A stretch of DNA of 64,000 bases, taken from positions 1 to 64,000 of the forward strand of contig DATMRF010000054.1 in assembly GCA_035566435.1 (NCBI GenBank), given 5' to 3'. The notes below the pieces were generated by a model. The model saw only the letters and a program-made list of their open reading frames with translations. It did no database searches and had not been told where the DNA came from. Source of the stretch: DATMRF01 sp035566435. Lineage in GTDB: Bacteria; Verrucomicrobiota; Verrucomicrobiia; Limisphaerales; UBA8199. Each line of letters starts with the position of its first letter. Within the stretch, counting starts at the first letter, position 1. Both the position numbers and the translations under genes were made by a program. Shown here piece by piece: positions 50,628 to 59,373 of the stretch.

Positions 50628-51851
50628 TTAGTCGGCAGTAATGGCGATGAGGAACGGAGCAGGGTTTGCCATGCTTGAGACGAAATCGAGGCTTTCGATT
50701 TCGACGTTGGGCACGAGGTTGGTCCAAGTGGTCAGGAAGAGCCGGATCGAGTTGCCAGCCCGCTTACTCGTCTCGTTCTGCCCCCTCCACGCCACCTGTA
50801 ATTCCGGGCTGGGCGGCGGTTCGCCGGCCTGTGTGTGCCAATCGCGCACCGCCTGGCCGTATACGATCGGCACCTCCAAACGCATCTGGCTGGTGGCGTA
50901 ATGGATGACATACGCGCCGATTTGTTTGCCTTCGTCCGCGACTTTGCCAACGCCCGCCGAATGGAGAAAATACAAATGTTGGCATTTTTGCCCCACCGGG
51001 ATTCCCTTGATCTCACCAGGGTATTTCGCCAGCGAGTCCGATTTGCTCTTCAGTTGAATGATGCCGCGCACATCGAACTCGATTCCCGCGAAGGTTTGCA
51101 GCCCGGTCGGCAGCGTTGCCAGGTCGTTGGCGGCCGCGCCTCCACGAGCATGCCACGTCTCAGTCAGCATTGCGTTGTAAAAAGCGGTCAGGTCGAGCAA
51201 TTGAGGACGGGCTTGCGGGTCGCGTTGGGCCAACTGTCTAACCGCTGGCGGGTTCTCCGGGGGTTTCGACCGCGGCGAGCTGTCATCCGCGAACACCCGG
51301 GCCGCCGTCAGCTCAGCGGCGCTGATGCGGTTAGTGAAAACCAACTCCCACGTAGAAGGGCTTTCATAAACCTTCCCGTCGAAGGCCAGGTTCAGGACGG
51401 GGTCGTGATGCCGGCAGCGGACGATGGGCACGACCGCGCCGACCAATCCCATTTGGCGCCGTTTCCAATCGCGCCGGGTTCGGTTCGGCGCCGCGTTGCC
51501 GAGCGGAACCGGGCAGAATTCGAACAGGTAGGAACTGGGGAGCTTAGGGTCAGCCAGCGGCGGTCCTTCGGTTTTGCCTGTGCGGCGGCAAACCGGGCAG
51601 ACCAGCACGTTCGCATCGGACAGATATTGGGGGACGAGGTCCGAAAGCCAGTTGGGCAGATCCTTATGGTCGACTTGGTAGGCCTGGATGGCGTCGTAAA
51701 TCTGTTTCAGGTTCGCGATGCAGGCATCTTTTTCCTCCGCGGCCAGGCCGGATGCTGATGGTGCGGCATCCGGCCGGGCGAAGGCCGCCGGCATCAATCC
51801 CGCGCCTATGCAGGCGCCCAGTAGCCAAAAAGCCACCCGTCCTCTCACCAT
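50628..51851 (-). CDS. Exported prepilin-like/NPCBM-like protein
   Basis: A 407-residue protein with an N-terminal signal (MVRGRVAFWLLGACIGAGLMPAAFA). The segment ANLKQIYDAIQAYQVDHKDLPNWLSDLVPQYL resembles the alpha-helix-plus-loop of type II pseudopilins with a Cys pair (VCPVCRRT). The C-terminal half (FAGIEFDVRGIIQL, GIPVGQKCQHLYFLHSAG, YVIHYA, VPIVYGQAVRDW) is a beta-sandwich of a type common in these bacteria. It likely acts outside the cytoplasm. The next gene on this strand is the EEP-fold protein, so the two could form one transcript. Confidence 0.7.
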   Translation of the reverse strand: MVRGRVAFWLLGACIGAGLMPAAFARPDAAPSASGLAAEEKDACIANLKQIYDAIQAYQVDHKDLPNWLSDLVPQYLSDANVLVCPVCRRTGKTEGPPLADPKLPSSYLFEFCPVPLGNAAPNRTRRDWKRRQMGLVGAVVPIVRCRHHDPVLNLAFDGKVYESPSTWELVFTNRISAAELTAARVFADDSSPRSKPPENPPAVRQLAQRDPQARPQLLDLTAFYNAMLTETWHARGGAAANDLATLPTGLQTFAGIEFDVRGIIQLKSKSDSLAKYPGEIKGIPVGQKCQHLYFLHSAGVGKVADEGKQIGAYVIHYATSQMRLEVPIVYGQAVRDWHTQAGEPPPSPELQVAWRGQNETSKRAGNSIRLFLTTWTNLVPNVEIESLDFVSSMANPAPFLIAITAD

Positions 51852-52012
51852 CTCCAGCCTCCGGCTGAAATGGGCTGCTCGTTCCGCGCGCCTGTCAACA
51901 TGTCTTGTATGGCTTTACCAAGCTATCTCAACCGTCAGCCCCGCTCCTGTCAAGCGGCAACTCCAGGATTTCGCGCTTGTTACGCCGCCGGGTTCCTCTG
52001 TATCCAATCCCG

Positions 52013-52639
52013 GTGACCAGCGACCGACCGTTCCGTCTCGGCATTTTGGGCTCCGGCAAAGGCTCCAATTTCGTCGCGATTGCCGATGCTTGTGCAGCCG
52101 GCACGGTGCCGGCGCAAGTTGGGCTGGTCCTGAGCGACGTTGAGCATGCCGGCATCCTCGAGCGCGCCCACGAGCGCCATCTTCCCGCCAAATACCTTCC
52201 GCCGGGCAAATTCCGGACGAAGCTGGAAGAAGAAGCCGAGCGCGCCTACGTGGCGGCGCTTCGCGAAGCGGACGTGGACCTCCTCGTGTTGGCCGGCTTC
52301 ATGCGCGTGCTTAAGGGCGATTTCCTGCGCGCTTTCGAGGGGCGTATCGTCAATATACATCCGTCGCTATTACCGTCCTTTCCGGGCCTCGAGGCCTGGA
52401 AACAGGCGCTCGACCATGGCGTCAAAATCACCGGCTGCACGGTCCATTACGTCGATGCCGGCGTGGATTCCGGTGCGATTATCGGACAGCAAACCGTTCC
52501 GGTGCTCGATAACGACACATCCGAAACGTTGCATCAGCGCATTCATGTGGCGGAGCATGAACTGTATCCCCGCTGCGTCGCGGCCATCGCGCGTGGGCAA
52601 ATCCACGTGCGAGGCCGGCGAGTCATTTGGAAAAGCTGA
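52013..52639 (+). CDS. purN: Phosphoribosylglycinamide formyltransferase (GAR transformylase)
   Basis: A 208-residue enzyme of purine synthesis, transferring a formyl group from 10-formyl-THF to GAR. The N-terminal LGILGSGKGSNF, the Asn/His pair in IVNIHPSLLPSFPG and the Asp in VDAGVDSGAII are intact. The start is GTG at 52013, giving the usual length; the frame is open upstream to 51905 without family sequence. It is a single gene with divergent neighbours, and no other pur genes are in the window. Confidence 0.95.
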   Translation: MTSDRPFRLGILGSGKGSNFVAIADACAAGTVPAQVGLVLSDVEHAGILERAHERHLPAKYLPPGKFRTKLEEEAERAYVAALREADVDLLVLAGFMRVLKGDFLRAFEGRIVNIHPSLLPSFPGLEAWKQALDHGVKITGCTVHYVDAGVDSGAIIGQQTVPVLDNDTSETLHQRIHVAEHELYPRCVAAIARGQIHVRGRRVIWKS

Positions 52640-52730
52640 GGTCCGCCTCACTGCGCCCTGATATGCGTTGCTGCATCGGTTCGGCCGTGGACCTTCCGAA
52701 AGTGTTCCGGTAGGCTGGTAACCTGTCGGC

Positions 52731-54239
52731 TCAGGAGTAACCGAACCTCCTGCAATACGGCTCGAGTGCGGGCAGAATCGGCGCCAGATGCTTTTCATAG
52801 GCGCGCCACCGCGCGACCGAGCGCGTGTACACCGGTCGGGTGACGTCCTGGTAAGTCGGCGAGTAAAGTTGCTTTTTGCGGCTCTTTTCGTAAAAGCGCG
52901 ACTGCTCTTCGTGCCACGTGAGGCCGAGAAACTCCGTCACCCGTCCGCCCTCCTTTTCAAGGTCGGCCACCATATCCTCGTAACGGGTTTCGAGCCATGC
53001 GAACCCTTCCCATTCGCGGACGGCCAGCCAGATGTCCATCAAGTCCGCGTAATGCCTGGCGAGCCGCTCGAGGCTGAGAAAATTTACATTGGTCGCATTG
53101 AGCGGGATATTCTGAAAGTAGCAACTGAGCACAACATCGCGCGGGTCCCGAAGCGCGATCAGCACGCGCAACTCGGGAAAGACCCGCAGCCAGACTGCCA
53201 GGCGCGCCGTGGGAGAGGGATTCTTGTCCACCAACACTTTGCCGGCCCCGGAGGCGCCAACTTCCTCGAGCAGTGCTTGCGCGTACAGCCGGCGAAGCGT
53301 GTTTACCCTGGTGCTGGAGAGGTCCTTTGATTTGTGAAATTCCGGTTCAAGGAGGTTCGTAAACGCAGTCGGCTCGTCCAGTGCCGCGATGCCGGGATGG
53401 GCGTCCAGCATTTGCTCCAGCAGGGTCGTGCCGCTGCGCGGATGGCCGCCCAGGAATGCCAGCGGAGGAATCGGCTCGCGTTTGGGTTCGGGAAAGAATT
53501 GCTCCCATGTGCGCAAGATGTTCTTGGCCAGGCCTTGGGTGAATTGGCGCGCGCTTGCGGCGGCGTGGTCGTAACCCTTCAACAACAGTTCTGTGTCCGT
53601 CAATGCCCGGACGATTTGCTTCGCTTCGGCCAGTAGTTGCATCGCGTCGTCGAAACGGTCCGTGCGGTCCAAAATCTGGGCCAGCTCGTACCGGCATGCG
53701 TAGCGGACGTACGGGTGTTTCGGTTCTGAGCGGATGAGTTCCCGCAGCTTCTTTTCGGCCTCCTCGAACCGATTCTCGCGCCGGTCCAGCACCGCCGAAA
53801 AATAGCGCGCCTGGTCGTCCCGCGGATCGATCGCCAGGCACTCCTGCACAGCCGTGCGGGCCTCGTCGAGTCGGTGCTGTTGCTCGAGGAGCACGGCCAG
53901 GCTAATGCGCGGGTTGATCCCCTTCGGATCAGCGGCCGCAGCTTGCGCAAAGCAGGCCCTCGCTTTGTCCGGTTGCCGCAAACCCTGGTACTGGTGGCCA
54001 ATCAGACCAATCAATTCGGAGTTGCGCGGCGCCAACTCGACAGCCCTGTGCCATGCCCGTTCGGCCAGGTCACGTTTGCGCAGTCCGGAGGCTGCGTTGC
54101 CGTACTCCAGCCAGACAACGGCTTCCCCCGGGCACTGCCGCGTCAGTTTTTCGTAGCGCGGCAGAGCTTGAGCGAAGTTTTGGGCCAGCAACGACCGACG
54201 GGCTTCGTTGAGCCCGTGTTGAAAACCGGCAGGTGTCAT
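52731..54239 (-). CDS. TPR-repeat sulfotransferase family protein
   Basis: A 502-residue protein. Residues ~10-235 hold tetratricopeptide-type helical repeats (LARRYxxxL-type segments such as WLEYGNAASGLRKRDLAERAWHRAVELAP, quoted in part). The C-terminal domain begins LAFLGGHPRSGTTLLEQMLDAHPG, the PAPS-binding loop of sulfotransferases, and later VLIALRDPRDVVLSCYFQ, the second PAPS motif. It probably transfers sulfate from PAPS to a peptide or glycan. The ATG at 54239 starts before the first repeat. It stands alone. Confidence 0.87.
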   Translation of the reverse strand: MTPAGFQHGLNEARRSLLAQNFAQALPRYEKLTRQCPGEAVVWLEYGNAASGLRKRDLAERAWHRAVELAPRNSELIGLIGHQYQGLRQPDKARACFAQAAAADPKGINPRISLAVLLEQQHRLDEARTAVQECLAIDPRDDQARYFSAVLDRRENRFEEAEKKLRELIRSEPKHPYVRYACRYELAQILDRTDRFDDAMQLLAEAKQIVRALTDTELLLKGYDHAAASARQFTQGLAKNILRTWEQFFPEPKREPIPPLAFLGGHPRSGTTLLEQMLDAHPGIAALDEPTAFTNLLEPEFHKSKDLSSTRVNTLRRLYAQALLEEVGASGAGKVLVDKNPSPTARLAVWLRVFPELRVLIALRDPRDVVLSCYFQNIPLNATNVNFLSLERLARHYADLMDIWLAVREWEGFAWLETRYEDMVADLEKEGGRVTEFLGLTWHEEQSRFYEKSRKKQLYSPTYQDVTRPVYTRSVARWRAYEKHLAPILPALEPYCRRFGYS

Positions 54240-54454
54240 GGGTCGTCGGCTTGCTGGCGTCCGCTCCCCCACCATGCACGCGCACGAGTCCCGCTACAAT
54301 CAGAAAGAGATTAGAAAAAGGCTTAGAAATGCAAGTTGACAGCCCGCCTGATGTGTTGTTAGTTCCACTGTCTTTACCCCCAATAGTGTGGCTGACGGCG
54401 CTGAGACCGTAAGCTCAGGCCCGTTTGGTCATCGGGTAAGTTCAGCAAACTCGT
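54240..54454. other. Short divergent intergenic region
   Basis: About 215 bp between the minus-strand sulfotransferase and the plus-strand LamG protein. Promoters of both must lie here; I see no confident -35/-10 pair. Confidence 0.4.
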
Positions 54455-56431
54455 ATGAAAAGAAAACGTTTCGGCTCCCCCAACCCAAATGCCCGCAAGG
54501 TCGCATGCACCGTTTCGGCTGCCGCGCTCATGTTGGGCGTCAGCCAGGCGGCCACCGTCGGCTTACACTTCCAACTGAACTACTGTGCCGATGCCCGGTA
54601 TACTGGTTTTCCAGTCACGATGACAGCCTTCGGCATTTCCACCAACGGTTGGGAGAATCTGACCGAAATCAACACCGGTTACGGCTGTGCTGGCGTCTAC
54701 GTGACTCTGAACGAAATCATTGACACGACAACATCCACCGGCGGGCTAAACCCTTTGCCAAACGGTTCGATTAACGTGACCTGGTCCGCCAACATGGGAA
54801 ATTTCAGCGGCTTTGCCGGTTACGGACTTAATGTGCCGAGCCACGCCTATGACGGGGCGCCACCTGTCCCAGTCCCGACGGGAGAGTGGCAAATCTACAA
54901 CACCTTCCTGCGCGATGGCGTGAACTTCGGGCCGCCAGGAGGTCCAGATAATAACCAGAACGGCTACGTTGTGGATATTACTGGATTAAAAACTCTCTTC
55001 ACCAACACCCCGTTCGCAGTCCAACTGATCGCCTCGAGCGATTCCATGCAAAAGCTGACGAATGCCTTTATCATCGACGCAACCCTCAACGTGACTCAAT
55101 CCGTCGTTTACCCCAGTACCCCGCCGGTATTTGACGAGGGAAGCGCCAACTGGGTCCGGGGACACGGCGGAGGCCTCAGCACCGCCAGCAGCGCCCTGAG
55201 CACGGACCACCTTCAAATCATCGGCAATCGAGCAGCCCACGGGGGTGACAAGATCACCGGATTCGACAATGCCAGCACAATCTCCGGCTTTATCATCACC
55301 GACAAGCCCGTCATATCGATGCCGCCCCAACCGGCCGTGGTTTGCGGAGGTGACACGGTCACCTGGAGCGGCTATGCCGTCGGGGTGCCGCCGCTCTCCT
55401 ATCAATGGCGTCGGAACGGCGCCCCAATCCCCGGCGCCACGGCCGCAGCATACAGCATTACTAATGTCAGCCTCGCGAACGTCGCCAATTATGACATGGT
55501 GGTCACGAACCTCTACGGCCGCGCCACCAGCAGCGTGGTGACCGTGGACACCATCTCCACCACCTTGGGCCGCAATTTCCTGGTCGATTCTAATCCGCAA
55601 GGACCGGAACACGACGGTCTCAACCTGGGCGCATCCTGGCTCGCTTCCAGCACCGACAGCCGCGGCACCAACCGGACCGGCGTAATGAGCTTCAACGCAG
55701 CCCACCCCGACCAGATTGTAGTGCCGGGCGCAACGAATTTCGATTATGCGAGCGGCACCATTATGTTTTGGATGCGTTCCTCGGGGCTGGCCAATACCAC
55801 CGGCAAGCCGGCCGCGCTCTTTGATCGTCTCAATAACAGCAAGGGCTGCGTGCTCGTCCAGAATGGCGACGGCACCATTCGCTTCTCCGACAATGGGAGT
55901 CTGGACGCTTTCCAATCCACCTCGACTGTGTCCAACAATAACTGGCACCACATCGCTCTAACCTTCAACCAGGCGGTCAGCGGCCAGATCGCTATTTACA
56001 TCGATGGGGTCCAGGACGCGTTGACGTTCAGCGCTGCCGGCTGGGCATGGCAACCGGGGCAGGAGCTTGAGTTCGGGCTCTCGCATGACACGAACTCGTG
56101 GCAGGCGTACAACGGCCTGATGGATGACGTGCGCGTTTACAGCCGCGCGTTGACTGATCCCGAAATTGCTTCCGCCTCCAACGGGTCGGTGGTGGATACC
56201 ACGACCCTGACCCTGCGGCTGAATTTCGACACCGCGCCGGTACCGGGCGTCACCCTTCACTGGAAAGCCACCGATGCCCTCCTCCAGGGCGCCGATGTGG
56301 TCACTGGACCTTATACCGACATTTCCGGCGCGACCTCGCCCTATTCCATCTCAGCCAAGGGGGCGAAGAAGTTTTTCCGCTACCATGGCCACACCCCAAC
56401 CAATGTGGTCAGCAATCCGTACCTGATGTAG
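54455..56431 (+). CDS. Exported LamG / immunoglobulin-like domain protein
   Basis: A 658-residue surface or secreted protein. A signal peptide precedes AATVGLHFQLNY (residue ~32). Residues ~275-375 contain an Ig-like domain (VVCGGDTVTWSGYAVGVPPLSYQWRRNG). Residues ~415-585 are a LamG/concanavalin-A-like domain (GTIMFWMRSSG, NNWHHIALTFNQ, GLMDDVRVYSRALTDPEIA). The remainder is beta-rich and unassigned. Such modular proteins bind glycans or serve as cell-surface adhesins. A terminator-like hairpin follows the stop. The ATG at 54455 places the signal peptide directly. Confidence 0.85.
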   Translation: MKRKRFGSPNPNARKVACTVSAAALMLGVSQAATVGLHFQLNYCADARYTGFPVTMTAFGISTNGWENLTEINTGYGCAGVYVTLNEIIDTTTSTGGLNPLPNGSINVTWSANMGNFSGFAGYGLNVPSHAYDGAPPVPVPTGEWQIYNTFLRDGVNFGPPGGPDNNQNGYVVDITGLKTLFTNTPFAVQLIASSDSMQKLTNAFIIDATLNVTQSVVYPSTPPVFDEGSANWVRGHGGGLSTASSALSTDHLQIIGNRAAHGGDKITGFDNASTISGFIITDKPVISMPPQPAVVCGGDTVTWSGYAVGVPPLSYQWRRNGAPIPGATAAAYSITNVSLANVANYDMVVTNLYGRATSSVVTVDTISTTLGRNFLVDSNPQGPEHDGLNLGASWLASSTDSRGTNRTGVMSFNAAHPDQIVVPGATNFDYASGTIMFWMRSSGLANTTGKPAALFDRLNNSKGCVLVQNGDGTIRFSDNGSLDAFQSTSTVSNNNWHHIALTFNQAVSGQIAIYIDGVQDALTFSAAGWAWQPGQELEFGLSHDTNSWQAYNGLMDDVRVYSRALTDPEIASASNGSVVDTTTLTLRLNFDTAPVPGVTLHWKATDALLQGADVVTGPYTDISGATSPYSISAKGAKKFFRYHGHTPTNVVSNPYLM

Positions 56432-56460
56432 CCAACGCCAGCACGGCTTATACTCCGTCC

Positions 56461-56498
56461 GGCGCAGCCGTGGGACCAGCCACGACTGCGCTTTTCTT
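56461..56498 (+). terminator. Intrinsic terminator after the LamG gene
   Basis: GCGCAG-CCGTGG (56462-56473) pairs with CCACG-CTGCGC (56480-56491) with one bulge and a 6-nt loop. It is followed by TTTTCTTC. Confidence 0.8.
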
Positions 56499-56550
56499 CA
56501 TCTTGTCCTTCGGCGTTGAGACTTTCGACTTTGGACTGTATAAAGCCATA

Positions 56551-57297
56551 ATGCAGTTTGAACTCCCGTTCCGCCCGTGGCGCTCCCGGCCGCTTGGGAC
56601 CCGCGAGGACTGGCTGCGTTTGGGCGCGCGGCACGTGAGACTCTGGCTGGTCCCCAACCGCCGCGCACGCCGTTACGTTCTGCGGTTGCGCCCCGATGGC
56701 GCCGCTCGCGTCACGATTCCCCGCGGCGGTTCGGCGGCGGAAGCAAGACGTTTCGTTGAAAGAAACGCCGCCTGGCTCGAAAAGCAGCTTCTGCGGCAGG
56801 CGACGCGGCCGTCCGCTCCAAAGACCTGGCCGGCCGGAACTGAAATACTCTTCCGCGGGGAGCGGGTGCGGCTGGAGCCCGGGGTCAGCGGCGAAAGCCG
56901 AAGCCTCCTCTTGGGAAGCGAGGTCGTACGCCTCACGAAGCCCGGTGACGACCTCCGCCCGGCCGTCGAGCGGCATCTCTGGCGGTTGGCCGCGCGCGAA
57001 CTGCCTCCTCGCGTGCTCGAACTGGCGGCCCTGCACCAATCGCCGGTGCAGCGCGTAACCGTACGGAACCAGCGTTCGCGGTGGGGTTCTTGTTCCCGGC
57101 GCGGCACGGTTTCTCTCAACTGGCGCCTCGTTCAGGCCCCCATTTTCGTGCGCGACTACATCATCCTGCACGAGTTGGCGCATTTGAAGGAGATGAACCA
57201 CTCCCGCCGGTTCTGGCGTGAAGTCGCCCGCTTGTGCCCCGATTTCGCTGCGGCGGAACGGTGGCTGAAGCAACACTCGGATTTGTTGAGGCCGTGA
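56551..57297 (+). CDS. YgjP-like zinc metallopeptidase (M48-type, DUF45)
   Basis: A 248-residue protein. The zinc motif HELAHLKEMNHSRRFW has HExxH plus a third His 8 residues on, as in DUF45/YgjP. Other family marks are RNQRSRWGSCSRRGTVSLNWRLV and FVRDYIILHELAH. The role of the family is unclear, with links to restriction and DNA-repair systems elsewhere. The ATG at 56551 starts MQFELPFRPW. Its stop overlaps the next gene's GTG start (GTGA), so the two are translationally coupled. Confidence 0.92.
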   Translation: MQFELPFRPWRSRPLGTREDWLRLGARHVRLWLVPNRRARRYVLRLRPDGAARVTIPRGGSAAEARRFVERNAAWLEKQLLRQATRPSAPKTWPAGTEILFRGERVRLEPGVSGESRSLLLGSEVVRLTKPGDDLRPAVERHLWRLAARELPPRVLELAALHQSPVQRVTVRNQRSRWGSCSRRGTVSLNWRLVQAPIFVRDYIILHELAHLKEMNHSRRFWREVARLCPDFAAAERWLKQHSDLLRP

Positions 57298-58457
57298 AAA
57301 CGTTGCACATCTACTTGACCCGGCAAATCGTGGCTTCGCTGGTCATGACTGTGCTGGTCTTCACGTTTGTTCTCTTCCTGGGGAATGCCGTGAAGGAACT
57401 CTTGCAGTATGTGATAAGCGGCCAGGTGAAATTCAGTGTGGTAGCCCAGGCGGCTGGCTTGCTCATCCCCTTCGTCTGGGTCTTCGCCCTGCCGATGGCG
57501 ATGCTGACCGCGACCCTGCTCATCTTCGGCCGCTTCAGCGCCGACCAGGAGCTTACCGCGGTGCGGGCCAGCGGCATCAGCTTGCTCTCGCTGGTCACGC
57601 CGATACTGTTGCTAAGCCTGGCCCTGTGCGGCGTCAGCGCGTTCTTAAACCTGTACGTCGGGCCGCGCTGCCGGGTGGCCTACAATAACTTGCGGTACAA
57701 GCTGGAGGCCGAGTTTTCGAGCGCCTACCTCCCTGAAGGCCGGTTTATCAAAGATTTTCCGGGCTACATCTTCTACGTCGGGAAGAACCGGAAGGGCGAC
57801 CTCGAGGACGTCATCGTGTTTGGCCAGAAGAATGAAACGAACGTTTTCGTGATCAAGTCCCCGCGGGCGAAACTGGAACCTGACGTGGCCAACCGGCGTC
57901 TGAACCTGACACTCTTCGACTGCAAACACATCACGCTCGGAGGAGGTCGGAGCTTGAGCAGTTTCGGCGAGGTTCAACTCCAGCTCGACCTCGAACCAGA
58001 GAAGAAGAGGTCACAGAAGCCTCCACTCAGCGACATGACGTTTCCGCAGCTCCTGGACGAAGCGCGCGACGTCGAACAGCGGACCCGCACTCCCATCTCA
58101 CGACGGGAACTATCTCCGGAGCGACGGCTGGCACAGAAGAACGCCTTGGAGCACGGACCCAAAGAATTGCTGACCCCGGTGCTGTTTCAGATTCATCGGC
58201 AGGTGGCGTTTTCCTTTGCCTGCTTTGGGTTCACCCTGGTGGGCATTCCGCTGGGGATCCGCGTGCATCGGCGCGAGACAAACGTCGGCATCGCGATTGC
58301 CCTGCTTCTGGTGGCGGTGTATTTCAGCTTTATTTTCCTTGGCCAGTCGCTCGATACCCGTCCGGAATGCCTGCCGTATCTGATCGTGTGGCTGCCTAAT
58401 TTTTTGTTCCAGGCGGTGGGGGCGGTCCTGCTGTGGAGGGCGAACCGCGGGGGGTGA
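57294..58457 (+). CDS. LptF/LptG-family permease
   Basis: A 387-residue inner-membrane protein with six predicted membrane helices: three near the N-terminus (VMTVLVFTFVLFLGNAV, LLIPFVWVFALPMAMLTATL, LVTPILLLSLALCGV), a large periplasmic beta-domain (~130-290), and three near the end (FSFACFGFTLVGIPLGI, IAIALLLVAVYFSFIFLG, LPNFLFQAVGAVLL). This is the YjgP/YjgQ layout of LptF and LptG, which extract lipopolysaccharide with LptB. Only one such gene is visible. The GTG at 57294 overlaps the peptidase stop by four bases. Confidence 0.93.
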   Translation: MKTLHIYLTRQIVASLVMTVLVFTFVLFLGNAVKELLQYVISGQVKFSVVAQAAGLLIPFVWVFALPMAMLTATLLIFGRFSADQELTAVRASGISLLSLVTPILLLSLALCGVSAFLNLYVGPRCRVAYNNLRYKLEAEFSSAYLPEGRFIKDFPGYIFYVGKNRKGDLEDVIVFGQKNETNVFVIKSPRAKLEPDVANRRLNLTLFDCKHITLGGGRSLSSFGEVQLQLDLEPEKKRSQKPPLSDMTFPQLLDEARDVEQRTRTPISRRELSPERRLAQKNALEHGPKELLTPVLFQIHRQVAFSFACFGFTLVGIPLGIRVHRRETNVGIAIALLLVAVYFSFIFLGQSLDTRPECLPYLIVWLPNFLFQAVGAVLLWRANRGG

Positions 58458-58542
58458 AAGAAGCGCTAAGACATTAAAAGGTTAAAACGTGAAACGTGAC
58501 CAACGGGCGTTCAATCACGCATCACGCACCACGTTTCAACAG

Positions 58543-59352
58543 CTAACCCGCCTCCGTCTTCCTGCGATACACCTTGTACACCGCCGCCTGGTCCACCGGT
58601 TTAACGATCAGCTCGTCGATGTTGACATGCGGTGGCCGGTTGGCCACCCAAACCAGGATTTCCGCAATGTCTTCCGCAGTCAGCGGCTGAGTGCCCTCAT
58701 ACACCTTCTTGGCGCGCGACGCGTCGCCCTTGAAGCGCACGAGCGAAAACTCGGTTTCGGCCAGGCCGGGATCGACCGTGCAGACGCGGACCCCGGTGCC
58801 GTTCAGCTCCAGACGGAGCGAGCGGCTAATCTGCAGCTCGCCCGCTTTCGCGGCGCAGTAAGCCGCGCCGCCTTCGTAAGCGGTGTGGCCCGCGACTGAC
58901 CCGATGTTGATAATCGAGCTGCCAGGATTGTCCACCATCAACGGCAGAGCGGCTCGGGTCACGCGCAGGAGACCCAGGACATTGGACTGCAGCATAGCCT
59001 CCCAGTCCTCGTCCTTGCCTCGCGCCACCGGGTCCAGGCCGTGCGCCCCCCCGGCATTGTTGATGAGGACGTCGAGATGGGAACCGAGTGATTGGTCACC
59101 GGTAATTAGCCGGCCCACCCAGGCCATAAAGGCTTCCACGCTCGCGGTCTGGCTCACGTCCAGTGCCTGGAAATGTGCCGCGGCAGCGCCCGCCTGGCGC
59201 GCCTGCTCCGCAACCAGTTTCAGCTTCTCGACGCGTCGCGCGCCGAGCAGAAGTCTCGAGCCCTCGGCGCCAAAGGCCCGGGCGGCCGCGGCTCCAAAGC
59301 CGCTCGAAGCGCCGGTGATGAGAACCCACTTGTCCCTAAGTTGTGTTTTCAT
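58543..59352 (-). CDS. Short-chain dehydrogenase/reductase (YdfG-like)
   Basis: A 269-residue classical SDR. The NAD(P) motif is GASSGFG (residues 14-20), NNAGG follows at ~97, the catalytic Ser is in NIGSVAGHTAYEGG and the Tyr/Lys pair is YCAAK. The C-terminal PPHVNIDELIVKPVDQA resembles the YdfG/serine-3-dehydrogenase branch. Substrate is unknown. It runs leftward toward the permease gene and is 21 bp from the GHL10 hydrolase upstream, so the two may share a transcript. Confidence 0.92.
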   Translation of the reverse strand: MKTQLRDKWVLITGASSGFGAAAARAFGAEGSRLLLGARRVEKLKLVAEQARQAGAAAAHFQALDVSQTASVEAFMAWVGRLITGDQSLGSHLDVLINNAGGAHGLDPVARGKDEDWEAMLQSNVLGLLRVTRAALPLMVDNPGSSIINIGSVAGHTAYEGGAAYCAAKAGELQISRSLRLELNGTGVRVCTVDPGLAETEFSLVRFKGDASRAKKVYEGTQPLTAEDIAEILVWVANRPPHVNIDELIVKPVDQAAVYKVYRRKTEAG

Positions 59353-59373
59353 GCGATAGTCCTCGTTGCGAAA